Position numbers and translations under genes: made by a program
In this document: piece by piece, positions 16,973 through 26,508 of the stretch
How the letters are laid out: every line of letters begins with the position of its first letter
Position numbering within the stretch: the stretch's first letter is position 1
Notes under the pieces: model-generated
What the model saw: the letters and a program-made list of their open reading frames with translations, nothing else
Told to the model about the DNA's origin: nothing
Database searches by the model: none
Origin: an uncultured Pseudomonadales bacterium
Lineage (GTDB): Bacteria; Pseudomonadota; Gammaproteobacteria; Pseudomonadales; Cellvibrionaceae
DNA: 64,000 nucleotides
Direction: 5' to 3'
Assembly (NCBI GenBank): GCA_947487765.1
Contig: CANKXO010000002.1
Location: 186,001-250,000 of the forward strand

Positions 16973-17911
16973 CTAAATAGCAAAATACATGTTAACCAGC
17001 GTAACGGTTATAGGAATAGTAATAATCGATAATCCAGTTTGGATAACGATCATTGATGCCATTAAAGGGGCATTACCTCCCAGCTGTTTTGCTAATGTAT
17101 AAGCCGCCGCACCGGTCGGAGCTGCTCCAAACAGCACTGCAATTGAAGTATGGATAGCGTCTAAGCCTAAGTTAATGCAGGCCAGAAAAATAATTGAAGA
17201 AAAAACAACCATTTTTAATGCACACGACATTGCAACAGGAAGCCATTCTGCTGAAATTTCTTTTATTTTGATACTTGCGCCAACACCAAGTAAAACAATC
17301 GGCAAAGCAGCACCACCGAGTATTCTTGTCGTCTCATGTAAAACAGGGACACTTTCCCAATTAAGGTAGTTAAATATCATACCAAGCAGTACTGCAAGGA
17401 TCAGTGGGTTTCGCGCTAATTCCCTTAATGTTCCCAATAATAAATTATGCAGCTTCTTACCTTCACTTAAGTTCCAAACCATTAACGTTACAACACTAAT
17501 ATTCGTAATTGGAATCAAAATAGCTGAACCTAATGCAGCAGTTGATAAACCACTTGAACCATATAAGGTCTCAGCCGTTGCCAAAACAATGAACGTATTG
17601 TGCCTTGCCGACCCTTGCATGACCGAAGTCATCGATGGAATTGACCACTTAAACAGCTTGGAGATCAACAGGGATAAGATTAAGACTGCAAAAAAAGCGC
17701 TGTAAATCACTACAGCGTATTTACCGACTAAATCTGCGGTGACTTCAATTTGGGATGTTCGATTAAATAAAAGAGATGGTATCAGTACCCAATAAACCAG
17801 CTTGTCGTTTAAGTGCCAGAATTCCATACTTGGAATGCTGAAGCGCATTAGTGCAAAACCTAATAAAATGAGAACAAAAATAGGGACAATAGCTAACAAT
17901 ATATCAATCAT
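16973..17911 (-). CDS. AEC (auxin efflux carrier) family permease
   Basis: 312 residues with about ten membrane-spanning segments in two halves, typical for the family's usual 300-320 length. The start MIDILLAIVPIFVLILLGF, the central SARHNTFIVLATAETLYG and the C-terminal half PTGAAAYTLAKQLGG with an Asn/Pro-broken helix match bacterial AEC permeases, which export or exchange organic acids such as malate or malonate across the inner membrane. The substrate cannot be read from sequence. It is divergent from the TetR-regulated operon at 18215 but separated by 300 bases, so shared control is not certain. Confidence 0.88.
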   Translation of the reverse strand: MIDILLAIVPIFVLILLGFALMRFSIPSMEFWHLNDKLVYWVLIPSLLFNRTSQIEVTADLVGKYAVVIYSAFFAVLILSLLISKLFKWSIPSMTSVMQGSARHNTFIVLATAETLYGSSGLSTAALGSAILIPITNISVVTLMVWNLSEGKKLHNLLLGTLRELARNPLILAVLLGMIFNYLNWESVPVLHETTRILGGAALPIVLLGVGASIKIKEISAEWLPVAMSCALKMVVFSSIIFLACINLGLDAIHTSIAVLFGAAPTGAAAYTLAKQLGGNAPLMASMIVIQTGLSIITIPITVTLVNMYFAI

Positions 17912-18152
17912 ATGATTCCAACATCTGTTACTCGGAACAGATTATTACCTGCATGCAAAAAAGCGCGCCAGTCTACAGTTAAATAACAATAGTTATCAAT
18001 ACTATTTATTAAGGTAGACGATATTCTGCAGAAAGCCCCAATTAATGCTCATAAAACATTACATAGTCGCTGTATAACCAAAATATATGCCCTCACTATT
18101 TATGAGTCTCAATTCATGTGACTTTACATAACCATCTAATACACTTGCAGAT

Positions 18153-18188
18153 TGTACCAATTGGTATACTATGTACCAATTGGTACAA
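18153..18188 (+). promoter_or_regulatory. Tandem TetR operators over an extended -10 promoter
   Basis: Two copies of the palindrome TGTACCAATTGGTAnA lie at 18153-18168 and 18173-18188, centres 20 bp apart, i.e. on about the same helix face. Between and partly within the first lies TGGTATACT, an extended -10 element. Repressor binding here would block the promoter of the DUF1348-TetR-DUF3050 operon. The start codon follows 27 bases later. Confidence 0.75.
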
Positions 18189-18214
18189 CAATTTACATTA
18201 TCGAGGAAGCTACT

Positions 18215-18682
18215 ATGTCAAAACGCCCCCCACTCCCCCCGTTTACAGAAGAAACCGCTATACAGAAAGCTCGTATGGCAGAAAATGCCTGGAATTTGCA
18301 GGACCCGGATAAGATATCTCAGGCTTACACAGAAGATAGCCGCTGGCGTAATCGATCCGAATTCATCAACGGCCGTGAAGAAATCGTCACATTTCTCAAG
18401 CGCAAGTGGGCACGAGAGCTGAATTATCGCCTGATTAAAGAGCTTTGGGCGTATTCGGATAACCGAATAGCGGTTCGCTTTCAATACGAATGGCGAGATG
18501 ATTCAGGGCATTGGTTCCGTTCATACGGCAATGAAAACTGGGAATTCGATGAGCTTGGCTTAATGCGACGACGCGAAGCCAGTATCAACGATGTAATTAT
18601 TCAGGAATCAGAACGCAAATTCTTATGGGAAGGCGATATACGCCCCGATGATTACCCAGGTCTGACGGAACTCGGTCTTTAA
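18215..18682 (+). CDS. DUF1348 (SnoaL/NTF2-like) protein
   Basis: 155 residues from the ATG at 18215, chosen because GAGGA sits eight bases upstream and the conserved [11 protein letters not shown] start follows; upstream in-frame codons fall inside the operators. The sequence carries the DUF1348 signature: [74 protein letters not shown] and a C-terminal [16 protein letters not shown] tail. These proteins adopt the NTF2-like cone fold; the natural substrate is unknown. It is the first gene of a TetR-controlled operon, three bases before the regulator. Confidence 0.9.
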   Translation: MSKRPPLPPFTEETAIQKARMAENAWNLQDPDKISQAYTEDSRWRNRSEFINGREEIVTFLKRKWARELNYRLIKELWAYSDNRIAVRFQYEWRDDSGHWFRSYGNENWEFDELGLMRRREASINDVIIQESERKFLWEGDIRPDDYPGLTELGL

Positions 18683-18685
18683 TAG

Positions 18686-19246
18686 ATGGCAAAGACCGTT
18701 TCAGAGCGCAATGATGTCCTTCCCATATTAGGCGAAATATTTAGAGAGTATGGGTTTTCAGGGGCATCACTTGCCGTGATTACTGCCCGAACTGGCCTTG
18801 GAAAAGGCAGTCTCTACCATTTTTTCCCTAAAGGGAAAGTAGAAATGGCAGAGGCTGTACTTAATCATATTGACCAATGGTTTGAAGAAAATGTCTATAT
18901 TCCTTTAAGAGAGAACCAAGATCCAACCGCAGGTATCAATGTAATGTTTCAGGCGGTGAATGATTATTTTTATTCTGGTAATAGAGTGTGTTTGGTAGGT
19001 GTTTTTGCACTCGACAACACTCGAGATAAATTCTCAAAGAAAATAAATGACTATTTTTCCGCATGGATTAACTCACTTGCCATTGCACTCAAAAGAAACG
19101 GCATGTCGACTCATGAAGCCAAAATAGTATCTGAAGATATTGTTGCTGGTATTCAGGGTGCTTTAGTTTTAGCCCGCTCACAAAATGACCCTAAAGTTTT
19201 TACCCGCACCTTAAAGTCACTACAAAAACGTGCGTTAGATAGATAA
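18686..19246 (+). CDS. TetR/AcrR family repressor
   Basis: 186 residues. The N-terminal helix-turn-helix is clear: FREYGFSGASLAVITARTGLGKGSLYHFFPKGKVEMAEAVL-type layout at about residues 18-58. The C-terminal ligand domain (VCLVGVFALDN, DIVAGIQGALVLARSQND) is of the YxaF/LmrA-like type. It sits in the operon it probably represses, via the tandem palindromes at 18153-18188. The ligand is unknown; in related systems electrophiles or phenolics act as inducers. Confidence 0.88.
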   Translation: MAKTVSERNDVLPILGEIFREYGFSGASLAVITARTGLGKGSLYHFFPKGKVEMAEAVLNHIDQWFEENVYIPLRENQDPTAGINVMFQAVNDYFYSGNRVCLVGVFALDNTRDKFSKKINDYFSAWINSLAIALKRNGMSTHEAKIVSEDIVAGIQGALVLARSQNDPKVFTRTLKSLQKRALDR

Positions 19247-20043
19247 TGAATATGATTGAAACATTAACCACACCTGATCGAGTCTCTCTAGAGTATGGCT
19301 CATTACAGAATGATCTGAAGAACCACCCACTGTATTATTCGATCAACAGTATTCATAAACTTAAAATATTTATGGAACATCATGTGTATGCCGTATGGGA
19401 TTTTATGTCGCTGATAAAATCACTGCAGCAACATCTTGCACCAACAACAACACCATGGATCCCTCCAAAAAATGCTCGTTATGCCAACTTTATTAATCAA
19501 TTAGTGCTCGAAGAAGAATCTGATTACGCGCTCAGTGATGCATCTCATTCGAGCCATGCCAGCCACTTTGAGAGTTATCTTCATGCAATGACTGAAATTG
19601 GCGCAGATACACAACCAGTTTTGCAATTTATTGAAAAAGTGAATAACAGCGGCCTAAGAATAGCGCTTAAAAACGCAGATATCCCTGCACCAGCCAAACA
19701 GTTTATGGCGTTTACGTTTGAAGTGATTAAATCTAACCAAGCTCACTTATTAGCTGCCGCTTTGGCTTACGGTAGAGAAGATTTAGTCCCACAATTATTT
19801 CATTCCCTTCAAACACAGGTCCAAGTAAGTGCGAACACCACCCCGACTCTTTTCGCTTACCTGGAACGGCATGTTGAGCTAGACGGGGAAGAACATGGTC
19901 CATTATCTATTCAGATTGTAGAGGATATGTGTGAAGGTTCAGTAGAAAAATACAATGCAGCAATGAAAACAGCAGAAAAAGCTTTAGCTATCAGACTCAG
20001 CTTTTGGAATGATATACATAAGCTAATAATAGCTCAGGATTAA
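19246..20043 (+). CDS. DUF3050 protein, heme-oxygenase-like fold
   Basis: 265 residues; its ATG overlaps the TAA of tetR by one base, so it is translationally coupled. The DUF3050 pattern is evident: MEHHVYAVWDFMSLIKSLQ (residues about 43-61), LVLEEESD, HASHFESYLHAM, FEVIKSNQAHL and ERHVELDGEEHGP. The conserved Glu and His residues in these segments are laid out like the metal ligands of heme-oxygenase-like diiron oxidases, so an oxygen-activating role is likely by fold, but chemistry and substrate are not established. Operon context with DUF1348 suggests a joint pathway for detoxifying or modifying a small molecule. Confidence 0.85.
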   Translation: MNMIETLTTPDRVSLEYGSLQNDLKNHPLYYSINSIHKLKIFMEHHVYAVWDFMSLIKSLQQHLAPTTTPWIPPKNARYANFINQLVLEEESDYALSDASHSSHASHFESYLHAMTEIGADTQPVLQFIEKVNNSGLRIALKNADIPAPAKQFMAFTFEVIKSNQAHLLAAALAYGREDLVPQLFHSLQTQVQVSANTTPTLFAYLERHVELDGEEHGPLSIQIVEDMCEGSVEKYNAAMKTAEKALAIRLSFWNDIHKLIIAQD

Positions 20044-20127
20044 TACTGAAAATAATTCTAAACCTTATCTACATCGATACTGCGCGCTTACATTTTTAGT
20101 CAGTAGCTTTATATTAATAGCCACATA

Positions 20128-21072
20128 TTAATAGCCACGCAATTTATCAACAGTCGCAGGCAGTTCGCCGGTTTGCCTATATTGCCGAATATTCTGAGCA
20201 ACAATTTGTAGCGCTGATTCCAACTGAGTAGGCGCAGAAATATGTGGCAGCACCGTTATTTGTGGGTGTGACCATAAACTGCTTTCCTGACACAAAGGTT
20301 CTTGATCAAACACATCTAATACTGCATGCGCCAAATGCCCGCTATCTAGTTGATCGACTAAATCTGCAATATGGACAATAGCCCCACGAGAAAAATTAAT
20401 CATTGAAGCACCTTTGGGTAATTGAGCAAGTGCTTTTTTATCCAGCAATTGATGAGTTTCCTTAGTTAGTGGTAATAAACAAACCAGAATTTGGCTGTGT
20501 TCTAATAGGGATTGAAACCCTTCTTCGCCACTATAACTAATGATATCCGGTATCTGCTTAGAGCGACGACTCCAGCCTAATACCTTAAAGCCATTGAGAG
20601 CCAACTGGCGGGCACTTGCCTGACCCAATTCGCCAAGACCCAGAATACCCACGGTACGCTCTTGAGCAGGACAATACGGCAAGCTATGCCATACCCTACT
20701 CCGTTGTTGTGATGCATAACGTGGCATATCTCGATGCAGATATAACGTCCATGCAAGTACCGCTTCAGCCATCGCCTTGGCAAGGCTAGGATCGATTAAG
20801 CGAACAATATGCAGACTGGGGTTATCCAATTCCAAAACCAGCTGCTCGACTCCTGCCCACAGGCTCTGCACCCATTGTAGCTCGGCAAACTCAGCGACAT
20901 CTTTTGGGTTAGGGTTAGCCACAATTGCAATATCACATTGTGATTTTTCAGCAGAAGGGATCATCGAGGCTGGAACAACCTTTTCCTCAGGAAGGATAGT
21001 CGCAAATAGCTCCAAACAGTGCTGAACCTCTTTTTCAGACATCTGACTGATCAAGGGAATGACTGGTTTCAT
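20128..21072 (-). CDS. D-isomer-specific 2-hydroxyacid dehydrogenase (GhrA-like)
   Basis: 314 residues. The NAD(P)-binding domain shows GILGLGELGQASARQL (GxGxxG) followed by GWSRR, the Arg suggesting NADPH preference. Catalytic residues of the family are visible: Arg in NFSRGAIV, Glu in DVFDQEPL and His in LPHISAPT. This is the set of the glyoxylate/hydroxypyruvate reductase A group, cytoplasmic enzymes reducing 2-oxoacids to 2-hydroxyacids. It lies 89 bases downstream of the acetoacetate-CoA ligase on the same strand, so it may be the last gene of that operon, though its role there is unclear. Confidence 0.88.
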   Translation of the reverse strand: MKPVIPLISQMSEKEVQHCLELFATILPEEKVVPASMIPSAEKSQCDIAIVANPNPKDVAEFAELQWVQSLWAGVEQLVLELDNPSLHIVRLIDPSLAKAMAEAVLAWTLYLHRDMPRYASQQRSRVWHSLPYCPAQERTVGILGLGELGQASARQLALNGFKVLGWSRRSKQIPDIISYSGEEGFQSLLEHSQILVCLLPLTKETHQLLDKKALAQLPKGASMINFSRGAIVHIADLVDQLDSGHLAHAVLDVFDQEPLCQESSLWSHPQITVLPHISAPTQLESALQIVAQNIRQYRQTGELPATVDKLRGY

Positions 21073-21161
21073 ACGGAGAAGGCCTTATTAAATTCAAGAC
21101 CTATTATACTAACGTAAATTTGCTACATTTTTAGGGAAAATAAAAATAAATAAACAGCCTT

Positions 21162-23120
21162 TTACTTCATCAAACTCGCTATATTTTTAAATAGATTTAG
21201 TGATTCAGGGTTCGCCAGCGCACCATCGTTTTTAACACTGCGACCATGAATAATTTCTCGAACGGATAGTTCAGATATCTTCCCTGATTTTGTACGCGGC
21301 AAATCAGGTACCGCAATAACTACCGCTGGCACATGGCGTGGTGAGGTTCCACTACGGATTTTTTTACGGATTTTAATGATCAAATCATCATCTAAGGTTA
21401 TTCCAACCGCAAGGCGTACAAACAAGATAATACGCGTATCATTATCCCATTCCTGACCAACACATAGCCCTTCTTCAACTTCCGCTAACTGTTCAACTTG
21501 ATTATAGATTTCAGCGGTACCAATACGAACACCACCGGGATTAAGGGTGGCATCAGAACGGCCATGAATAATGAATCCATCCTGTTCTGTCTTTTCAACA
21601 AAGTCACCTTGGCACCAGAGGTTATCGAAGCGATCAAAGTAAGCGCTATGGTATTTTTCTCCACTGGTATCATTCCAAAAACCAATGGGCATTGACGGGA
21701 ATGGAGAGGCACAAACAAGCTCCCCTTTTTCGCCAACCACTGGCTCCCCTTGATCATTCAATACCTTAACATCCATTGCTAGCATCGCCCCTTGGATTTC
21801 ACCTGGAAAAACAGGCTTCCAAGGCACACCACCAACAAAACAAGCGACGATATCAGTACCACCCGAAATAGACGCTAACTGAATATCCGCTTTCACATTA
21901 GAATAAATATACGAGAAATTTTCCGGAAGTAATGGAGAACCTGTGGAGGCTATCATCCGCACAGATGATAAGTTGTGAGTGTTGATTGGCGACAAATCTG
22001 CATTACGGACCGAATCAATATACTTTGCCGATGTACCAAATACAGTAAACTTTTCTTCTTCGGCATAATTAAATAGCACATTAGCATCAGGATAAAATGG
22101 CGAGCCATCATACAATGCGACGGTAGCACCACACCCTAAAGCACTGACGAGCCAATTCCACATCATCCAACCACAGGTCGTAAAATAAAATACCCTGTCT
22201 CCACTTTGGGTACCACAATGCAATCGATGCTCTTTTAAATGTTGTAACAAGGTGCCACCCGCTGAATGCACAATACATTTCGGTGCCCCTGTTGTTCCTG
22301 AAGAAAATAAAATATACAAGGGATGAGCAAAAGGAAGCCGTTTAAATGTCACTTCACGCGGATCAAACGACTCAATAAATGTTTCAAATGAGATGCCATT
22401 GGGTAAGGCTGAGGCTACCCGTTCAGACCTTTCCATAAAAGGAAAAATAATGGTTTTTTCAACACCAAGTTGAGGAACAATATTAACAAGCCTTTCTGTA
22501 AGATCGATATCTTTTCCATTATATAGATAACCATCACAGGCAAAAAACAGTGTCGGTTGAATTTGACCAAAGCGATCAACAACAGATTTTTCACCAAAAT
22601 CTGGAGAGCATGAGGACCAGATTGCACCCAATGATGCTGCCGCCAACATGGCAGCAATCGTATGTGGCGAATTTGGTACCATTGCCGCTATTCGATCCCC
22701 CACAGAAATACCATGAGCAACCATTGCCTGCTGAATACGTGAAACCAGATTATTTAATTCTTTCCAAGAAATAGTTTCGCTCAAGCCATCTTCACGGCGA
22801 AAGATAATCGCAGGCTCTTCTGTATTTTTACGCAGCAAATTTTCAGCAAAATTTAACTGTGCATCAGGGAAAAATTGTGCCCCAGGCATCTTGTCAGAAT
22901 CAATAATAGTCCATTCGCCCTTTTCACCAATGATAGAAGCATCGTCCCAAAAAAGATCCCAAAAATCAGTCATACTGTCTACAGACCATTTATGCAAATC
23001 TGAATAGCTGTTGAATTTTTTCCCCGATAAATTCTCTGCTTTTTGAGCAAAAACAGACATAGGGCATGACTCAACGTATGCCGGGCTTGGTGTCCAAAGG
23101 GGGGCATTTTTTTCGTTCAT
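21162..23120 (-). CDS. aacS: Acetoacetate-CoA ligase
   Basis: 652 residues, the normal length. An adenylate-forming enzyme that converts acetoacetate, ATP and CoA into acetoacetyl-CoA. Visible motifs: IWSSCSPDFG typical of the acetoacetate branch, the AMP-binding loop LFSSGTTGAPKC, SGGTDIVACFVGG, WCQGDF and the C-terminal PRTKSGKISE with the catalytic Lys. An N-terminal ACAS_N-type segment is present. It lies 50 bases downstream of the beta-keto acid cleavage enzyme gene, whose product is acetoacetate, so the two steps join directly and feed thiolase. Confidence 0.93.
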   Translation of the reverse strand: MNEKNAPLWTPSPAYVESCPMSVFAQKAENLSGKKFNSYSDLHKWSVDSMTDFWDLFWDDASIIGEKGEWTIIDSDKMPGAQFFPDAQLNFAENLLRKNTEEPAIIFRREDGLSETISWKELNNLVSRIQQAMVAHGISVGDRIAAMVPNSPHTIAAMLAAASLGAIWSSCSPDFGEKSVVDRFGQIQPTLFFACDGYLYNGKDIDLTERLVNIVPQLGVEKTIIFPFMERSERVASALPNGISFETFIESFDPREVTFKRLPFAHPLYILFSSGTTGAPKCIVHSAGGTLLQHLKEHRLHCGTQSGDRVFYFTTCGWMMWNWLVSALGCGATVALYDGSPFYPDANVLFNYAEEEKFTVFGTSAKYIDSVRNADLSPINTHNLSSVRMIASTGSPLLPENFSYIYSNVKADIQLASISGGTDIVACFVGGVPWKPVFPGEIQGAMLAMDVKVLNDQGEPVVGEKGELVCASPFPSMPIGFWNDTSGEKYHSAYFDRFDNLWCQGDFVEKTEQDGFIIHGRSDATLNPGGVRIGTAEIYNQVEQLAEVEEGLCVGQEWDNDTRIILFVRLAVGITLDDDLIIKIRKKIRSGTSPRHVPAVVIAVPDLPRTKSGKISELSVREIIHGRSVKNDGALANPESLNLFKNIASLMK

Positions 23121-23172
23121 TACATCTCTTACTTATACAAAAATTTTACAATCACTCTCTAACATTACAATA

Positions 23173-23955
23173 TCAGTCAGACTTATCGCTATTATCCATC
23201 GCCTGCTTTATTTCAGCAATACGCTCTGCATTACTGGCAGCGACGCTACCATCAGCGTTCCATAGTGAATTTTCAAAACCAACTCGTACCTTACCACCGG
23301 CTTGATGCGCAGCTAAGAGACATTCTGTTTCGCTTTGGCCAAATGCACAAACGGCCCAGTCAGCGCCTATATCAACACCTGACAGCCAGTCAGTAAATAT
23401 GAGTAAGTCATCTGGTCGGCTTTGTTGATTTTTAGCATATCGGCCCAGCACGAATAGCAAATGTAACCGTGAAGAAATCGGCTTATAGCTTTTTAATAAA
23501 TTATTTAATGATTCTAAATCGTTGGTGCTATATAGAATATGCTGAACAGCAACTGACTCTTGGTCACACCACTGATAAAAATCTACGATAGAGCTGTAAT
23601 CATCATCCGTAAGCATTTCAGCAATAGACACAGAGACACTAACAGGCTTAACCTCTTTAACAACCTGCCGCTGTTGCTGAGGCGAGTATCGACCGACGGC
23701 TTCTGTTGTAATTTGAACAAACATATCCGGGACCGTACTCTTTAGCTCAGTAATGGCTTCCTTGTACAAGCCCGCATCAAGCACATGCGCACCTTCTTCA
23801 TCACGCACATGTAAATGTATACCGCCTGCGCCGGCGTCCCAACAAGAAGCGGCTGTCGATACTATTTCAGGTATTGTCATAGGTAATTTAGGATGATCTG
23901 CTTTTCTACGACGTGCACCGTTTGGAGCAACCATTATTGCTGGCAATGCTTTCAT
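23173..23955 (-). CDS. Beta-keto acid cleavage enzyme (BKACE, DUF849)
   Basis: 260 residues. The TIM-barrel family condenses a beta-keto acid with acetyl-CoA to give acetoacetate and a new acyl-CoA. Motifs seen: APNGARRRKADHPKLPMTI at the start, the metal-binding HxH in GGIHLHVRD (about residues 46-48), VQITTEAVGRYS, and the C-terminal GGKVRVGFENSLW with the conserved Glu/Asn. It is somewhat shorter than the usual 270-310 residues. Its ATG overlaps the TGA of the aminotransferase by four bases, so the two are translationally coupled. Substrate specificity in this family varies widely and cannot be assigned here. Confidence 0.9.
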   Translation of the reverse strand: MKALPAIMVAPNGARRRKADHPKLPMTIPEIVSTAASCWDAGAGGIHLHVRDEEGAHVLDAGLYKEAITELKSTVPDMFVQITTEAVGRYSPQQQRQVVKEVKPVSVSVSIAEMLTDDDYSSIVDFYQWCDQESVAVQHILYSTNDLESLNNLLKSYKPISSRLHLLFVLGRYAKNQQSRPDDLLIFTDWLSGVDIGADWAVCAFGQSETECLLAAHQAGGKVRVGFENSLWNADGSVAASNAERIAEIKQAMDNSDKSD

Positions 23956-25271
23956 AATACCCTCTCAAACGCTTTTGATAACTTATCAACAATCTCCTCA
24001 ATATGATCTTCATTCATAATAAAAGGAGGCGCGAGTAGTACGTGGTCACCTTGTGAGCCATCAATAGTACCGCCGTTAGGATAACAAATTAACCCTAAAT
24101 CAAATGCAGCCGCCTTAATTTTCTGATGTATTTTTTGCTCGGGCGGGAAAGGCATTTTTGTATCACGATCCGCCACAATTTCTATACCGCGAAATAAACC
24201 CCTGCCGCGAATATCACCAACATAAGGGTGTTGACCAAATTGGTCCATCAATGTCGCCTGCAGTACTTCACCTAACTGTTTGGATTGTTTAACTAAACCG
24301 TCATCCACCAGGCGGCGCAGAACGGCTAGTGAAGCAGCACAAGCCGTGGGGTGGCCTATGTAAGTATGGCCATGGTGAAAAAAACCCGAACCATTAGCAA
24401 TAGTTTGATAAATTGTCTCCGTACACAACATCGCGCCTATGGGTTGATAACCTGCTCCTAGGCCTTTAGCAATGGTTACGATATCGGGAACAACATCATC
24501 CTGCTCACAGGCAAACAAGGTGCCCGTTCTTCCCATGCCACACATCACTTCATCCAAAATTAACAAAACACCGTGATGGTCACAAATCTCGCGAATACGT
24601 TTAAAGTATCCCGTCACTGAAGGCAAAGCACCCGTTGTTGCGCCCACAACGGGTTCAGCCACAAACGCCATGACATTTTCTGGCCCAAGGCGTTGAATTT
24701 CGGTTTCTAATTCATTAGCCACACGTTGACCATAAGTAAAAGCGCTTTCTCCATCCTCTTTATCTCGATATTCATAGCAAGGGGATATATGTGTTGTTTC
24801 CATCAGTAAAGGTGCAAAAGCTTTACGTCGAGATTGATTGCCCCCTGTTGCCAATGCCCCTAATGTATTACCGTGGTAACTTTGCCGACGCGCAATCACG
24901 TGCTGACGAGAAACTTGACCTTTTTCTAAAAAATACTGCCGTGCTAATTTTAACGAGGCCTCTACCGCCTCTGAACCACCGGAAAGAAAATAGACCCTTT
25001 CAATCCCTGCAGGTGCATGTGAGACCAGCAAACTTGCTAACTCTTCTGCCGGGTCCGAAGTAAAAAAACTCGTGTGCGCGTAAGGTATAGAATCCAGTTG
25101 GCTTTTAATGGCAGTAATGACCTTGGCATCACTATGCCCCAGACATGAGGTTGCCGCCCCACAAGACCCATCAATATAACGCTTGCCGTGATTATCAACT
25201 AAATAGACGCCTTCACCGGCAACCACCGTCGGCAAGGTATGTTTAGTATGGCGAGGAAAAACATGGGACAT
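23952..25271 (-). CDS. Class III pyridoxal-phosphate aminotransferase
   Basis: 439 residues from the ATG at 25271 (MSHVFPRHTK), chosen because GGAG lies eight bases upstream; an in-frame start 23 codons earlier adds a hydrophobic segment without homology. The PLP-binding Lys lies in TIAKGLGAGYQPIGAM, the cofactor-binding Asp in LILDEVMCGMGRTG, and SGGSEAVEASLKLAR is the standard phosphate loop. Class III enzymes transfer amino groups from omega- or beta-amino acids. Because the coupled next gene cleaves beta-keto acids, I infer that the substrate is an amino acid whose deamination yields a beta-keto acid. Confidence 0.9.
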   Translation of the reverse strand: MSHVFPRHTKHTLPTVVAGEGVYLVDNHGKRYIDGSCGAATSCLGHSDAKVITAIKSQLDSIPYAHTSFFTSDPAEELASLLVSHAPAGIERVYFLSGGSEAVEASLKLARQYFLEKGQVSRQHVIARRQSYHGNTLGALATGGNQSRRKAFAPLLMETTHISPCYEYRDKEDGESAFTYGQRVANELETEIQRLGPENVMAFVAEPVVGATTGALPSVTGYFKRIREICDHHGVLLILDEVMCGMGRTGTLFACEQDDVVPDIVTIAKGLGAGYQPIGAMLCTETIYQTIANGSGFFHHGHTYIGHPTACAASLAVLRRLVDDGLVKQSKQLGEVLQATLMDQFGQHPYVGDIRGRGLFRGIEIVADRDTKMPFPPEQKIHQKIKAAAFDLGLICYPNGGTIDGSQGDHVLLAPPFIMNEDHIEEIVDKLSKAFERVL

Positions 25272-25495
25272 GAAAAACTCCAGTAATATAACGATACAAA
25301 TATACGTAGAGGGTATTAAAAATGACCTCTGGGATACCAATGTAGTATTAAAAAAATGAAAGGCTTATACAAACAACTTATTTTTTGACATGATGAAAAA
25401 AACTCATAGTGTTACATACTCGAGAACTCACTCAAGATTGATAAGGCATAACAATCACGATATTCTCTACCTGCCCCCATCCGCAAACAAATGAA

Positions 25496-26377
25496 ATGAA
25501 ACGACATTTACCGCCACTCAATGCTTTACGCGTCTTCGAAGTCGCCGCAAAATCAGAAAGCTTTAGCAAAGCGGCTGAAGCCCTGTTTGTGACTCAAAGT
25601 GCAGTAAGCAAACAAATTCGCCTATTAGAGAAGCATTTAGGTACAGTATTATTTGAGCGCAATGGTGGTGTGGTCACCCTGACAAACGAAGGCAGGCAAT
25701 ATTTATCGGTCATATCCCAAGCTTTGGATATCGTCGAAACAGGTTCAGAAAAATTTTATTCTCATCAAGAAAAAGAAATATTAACCATCAACATAACACC
25801 TTCGCTTAGTGCACTATGGATGTTTTCAAGAGTAGAGGAATTTCATCATCTCCACCCTGATATCGTTTTGCATATCAACTCGGCAGATGATGATATTGAC
25901 TGGAGTAAAAGTCAGGTTGACATTTCCATTCGCTGCTTGCCAAGAGACAAAAAAAATACGGATGCTGAACTGCTTCTGGCTGAAAAACTATTGCTCATCG
26001 CCAGCCCTCAACATCTTGAAGAAATCCCTATCAATTCAGTCGCTGATTTACAAAGGTATCAATGCATTAGCCTGAATAACCGCCCTCACCTCTGGCATGA
26101 CTTTTTTGAACAGTATCAACTGGATAAAACAGGCGTTGTCAGCAGTTTTGGCTGCGAACATTTTTATATGGTTATTCAAGCTGCATTGAAGCATCTTGGC
26201 ATCGGGTTCGTACCCGACTTTCTTTGCCATGACCTAATACAAGAGCAAAAACTTATTAACCCCTTAACGATAGAATTAAACAGTGACTATGGTTATTACC
26301 TTGTGACGCCTCCTCATAAAAAAGAGCAGGAAAAAGTGATTCGCTTTACAGAGTGGATTAAAAAAACACTCTACTAA
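25496..26377 (+). CDS. LysR-family regulator (GcvA-like)
   Basis: 293 residues. The winged HTH occupies residues 1-62: LPPLNALRVFEVAAKSESFS, AAEALFVTQSAVSKQIRLLE, FERNGG. The effector domain follows (ITPSLSALWMFSRVEEF). The LPPLNALR start is the mark of the GcvA branch. It is divergent from the aminotransferase-BKACE-AacS operon with a 224-base gap, so it very probably controls that operon and itself, with the amino acid or an intermediate as effector. No clean dyad is visible in the gap. Confidence 0.9.
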   Translation: MKRHLPPLNALRVFEVAAKSESFSKAAEALFVTQSAVSKQIRLLEKHLGTVLFERNGGVVTLTNEGRQYLSVISQALDIVETGSEKFYSHQEKEILTINITPSLSALWMFSRVEEFHHLHPDIVLHINSADDDIDWSKSQVDISIRCLPRDKKNTDAELLLAEKLLLIASPQHLEEIPINSVADLQRYQCISLNNRPHLWHDFFEQYQLDKTGVVSSFGCEHFYMVIQAALKHLGIGFVPDFLCHDLIQEQKLINPLTIELNSDYGYYLVTPPHKKEQEKVIRFTEWIKKTLY

Positions 26378-26508
26378 TAAGCGATCAGTATTACAGTACA
26401 ATTACTAGAAAGGGGGTGATGACAACTAAGGAATGCCAGCAAGATAAGGACGAGGTTTACAATGCATAGCCCACTCCTTTCGACAACACGCCCTTTACTA
26501 GCCTTTGT

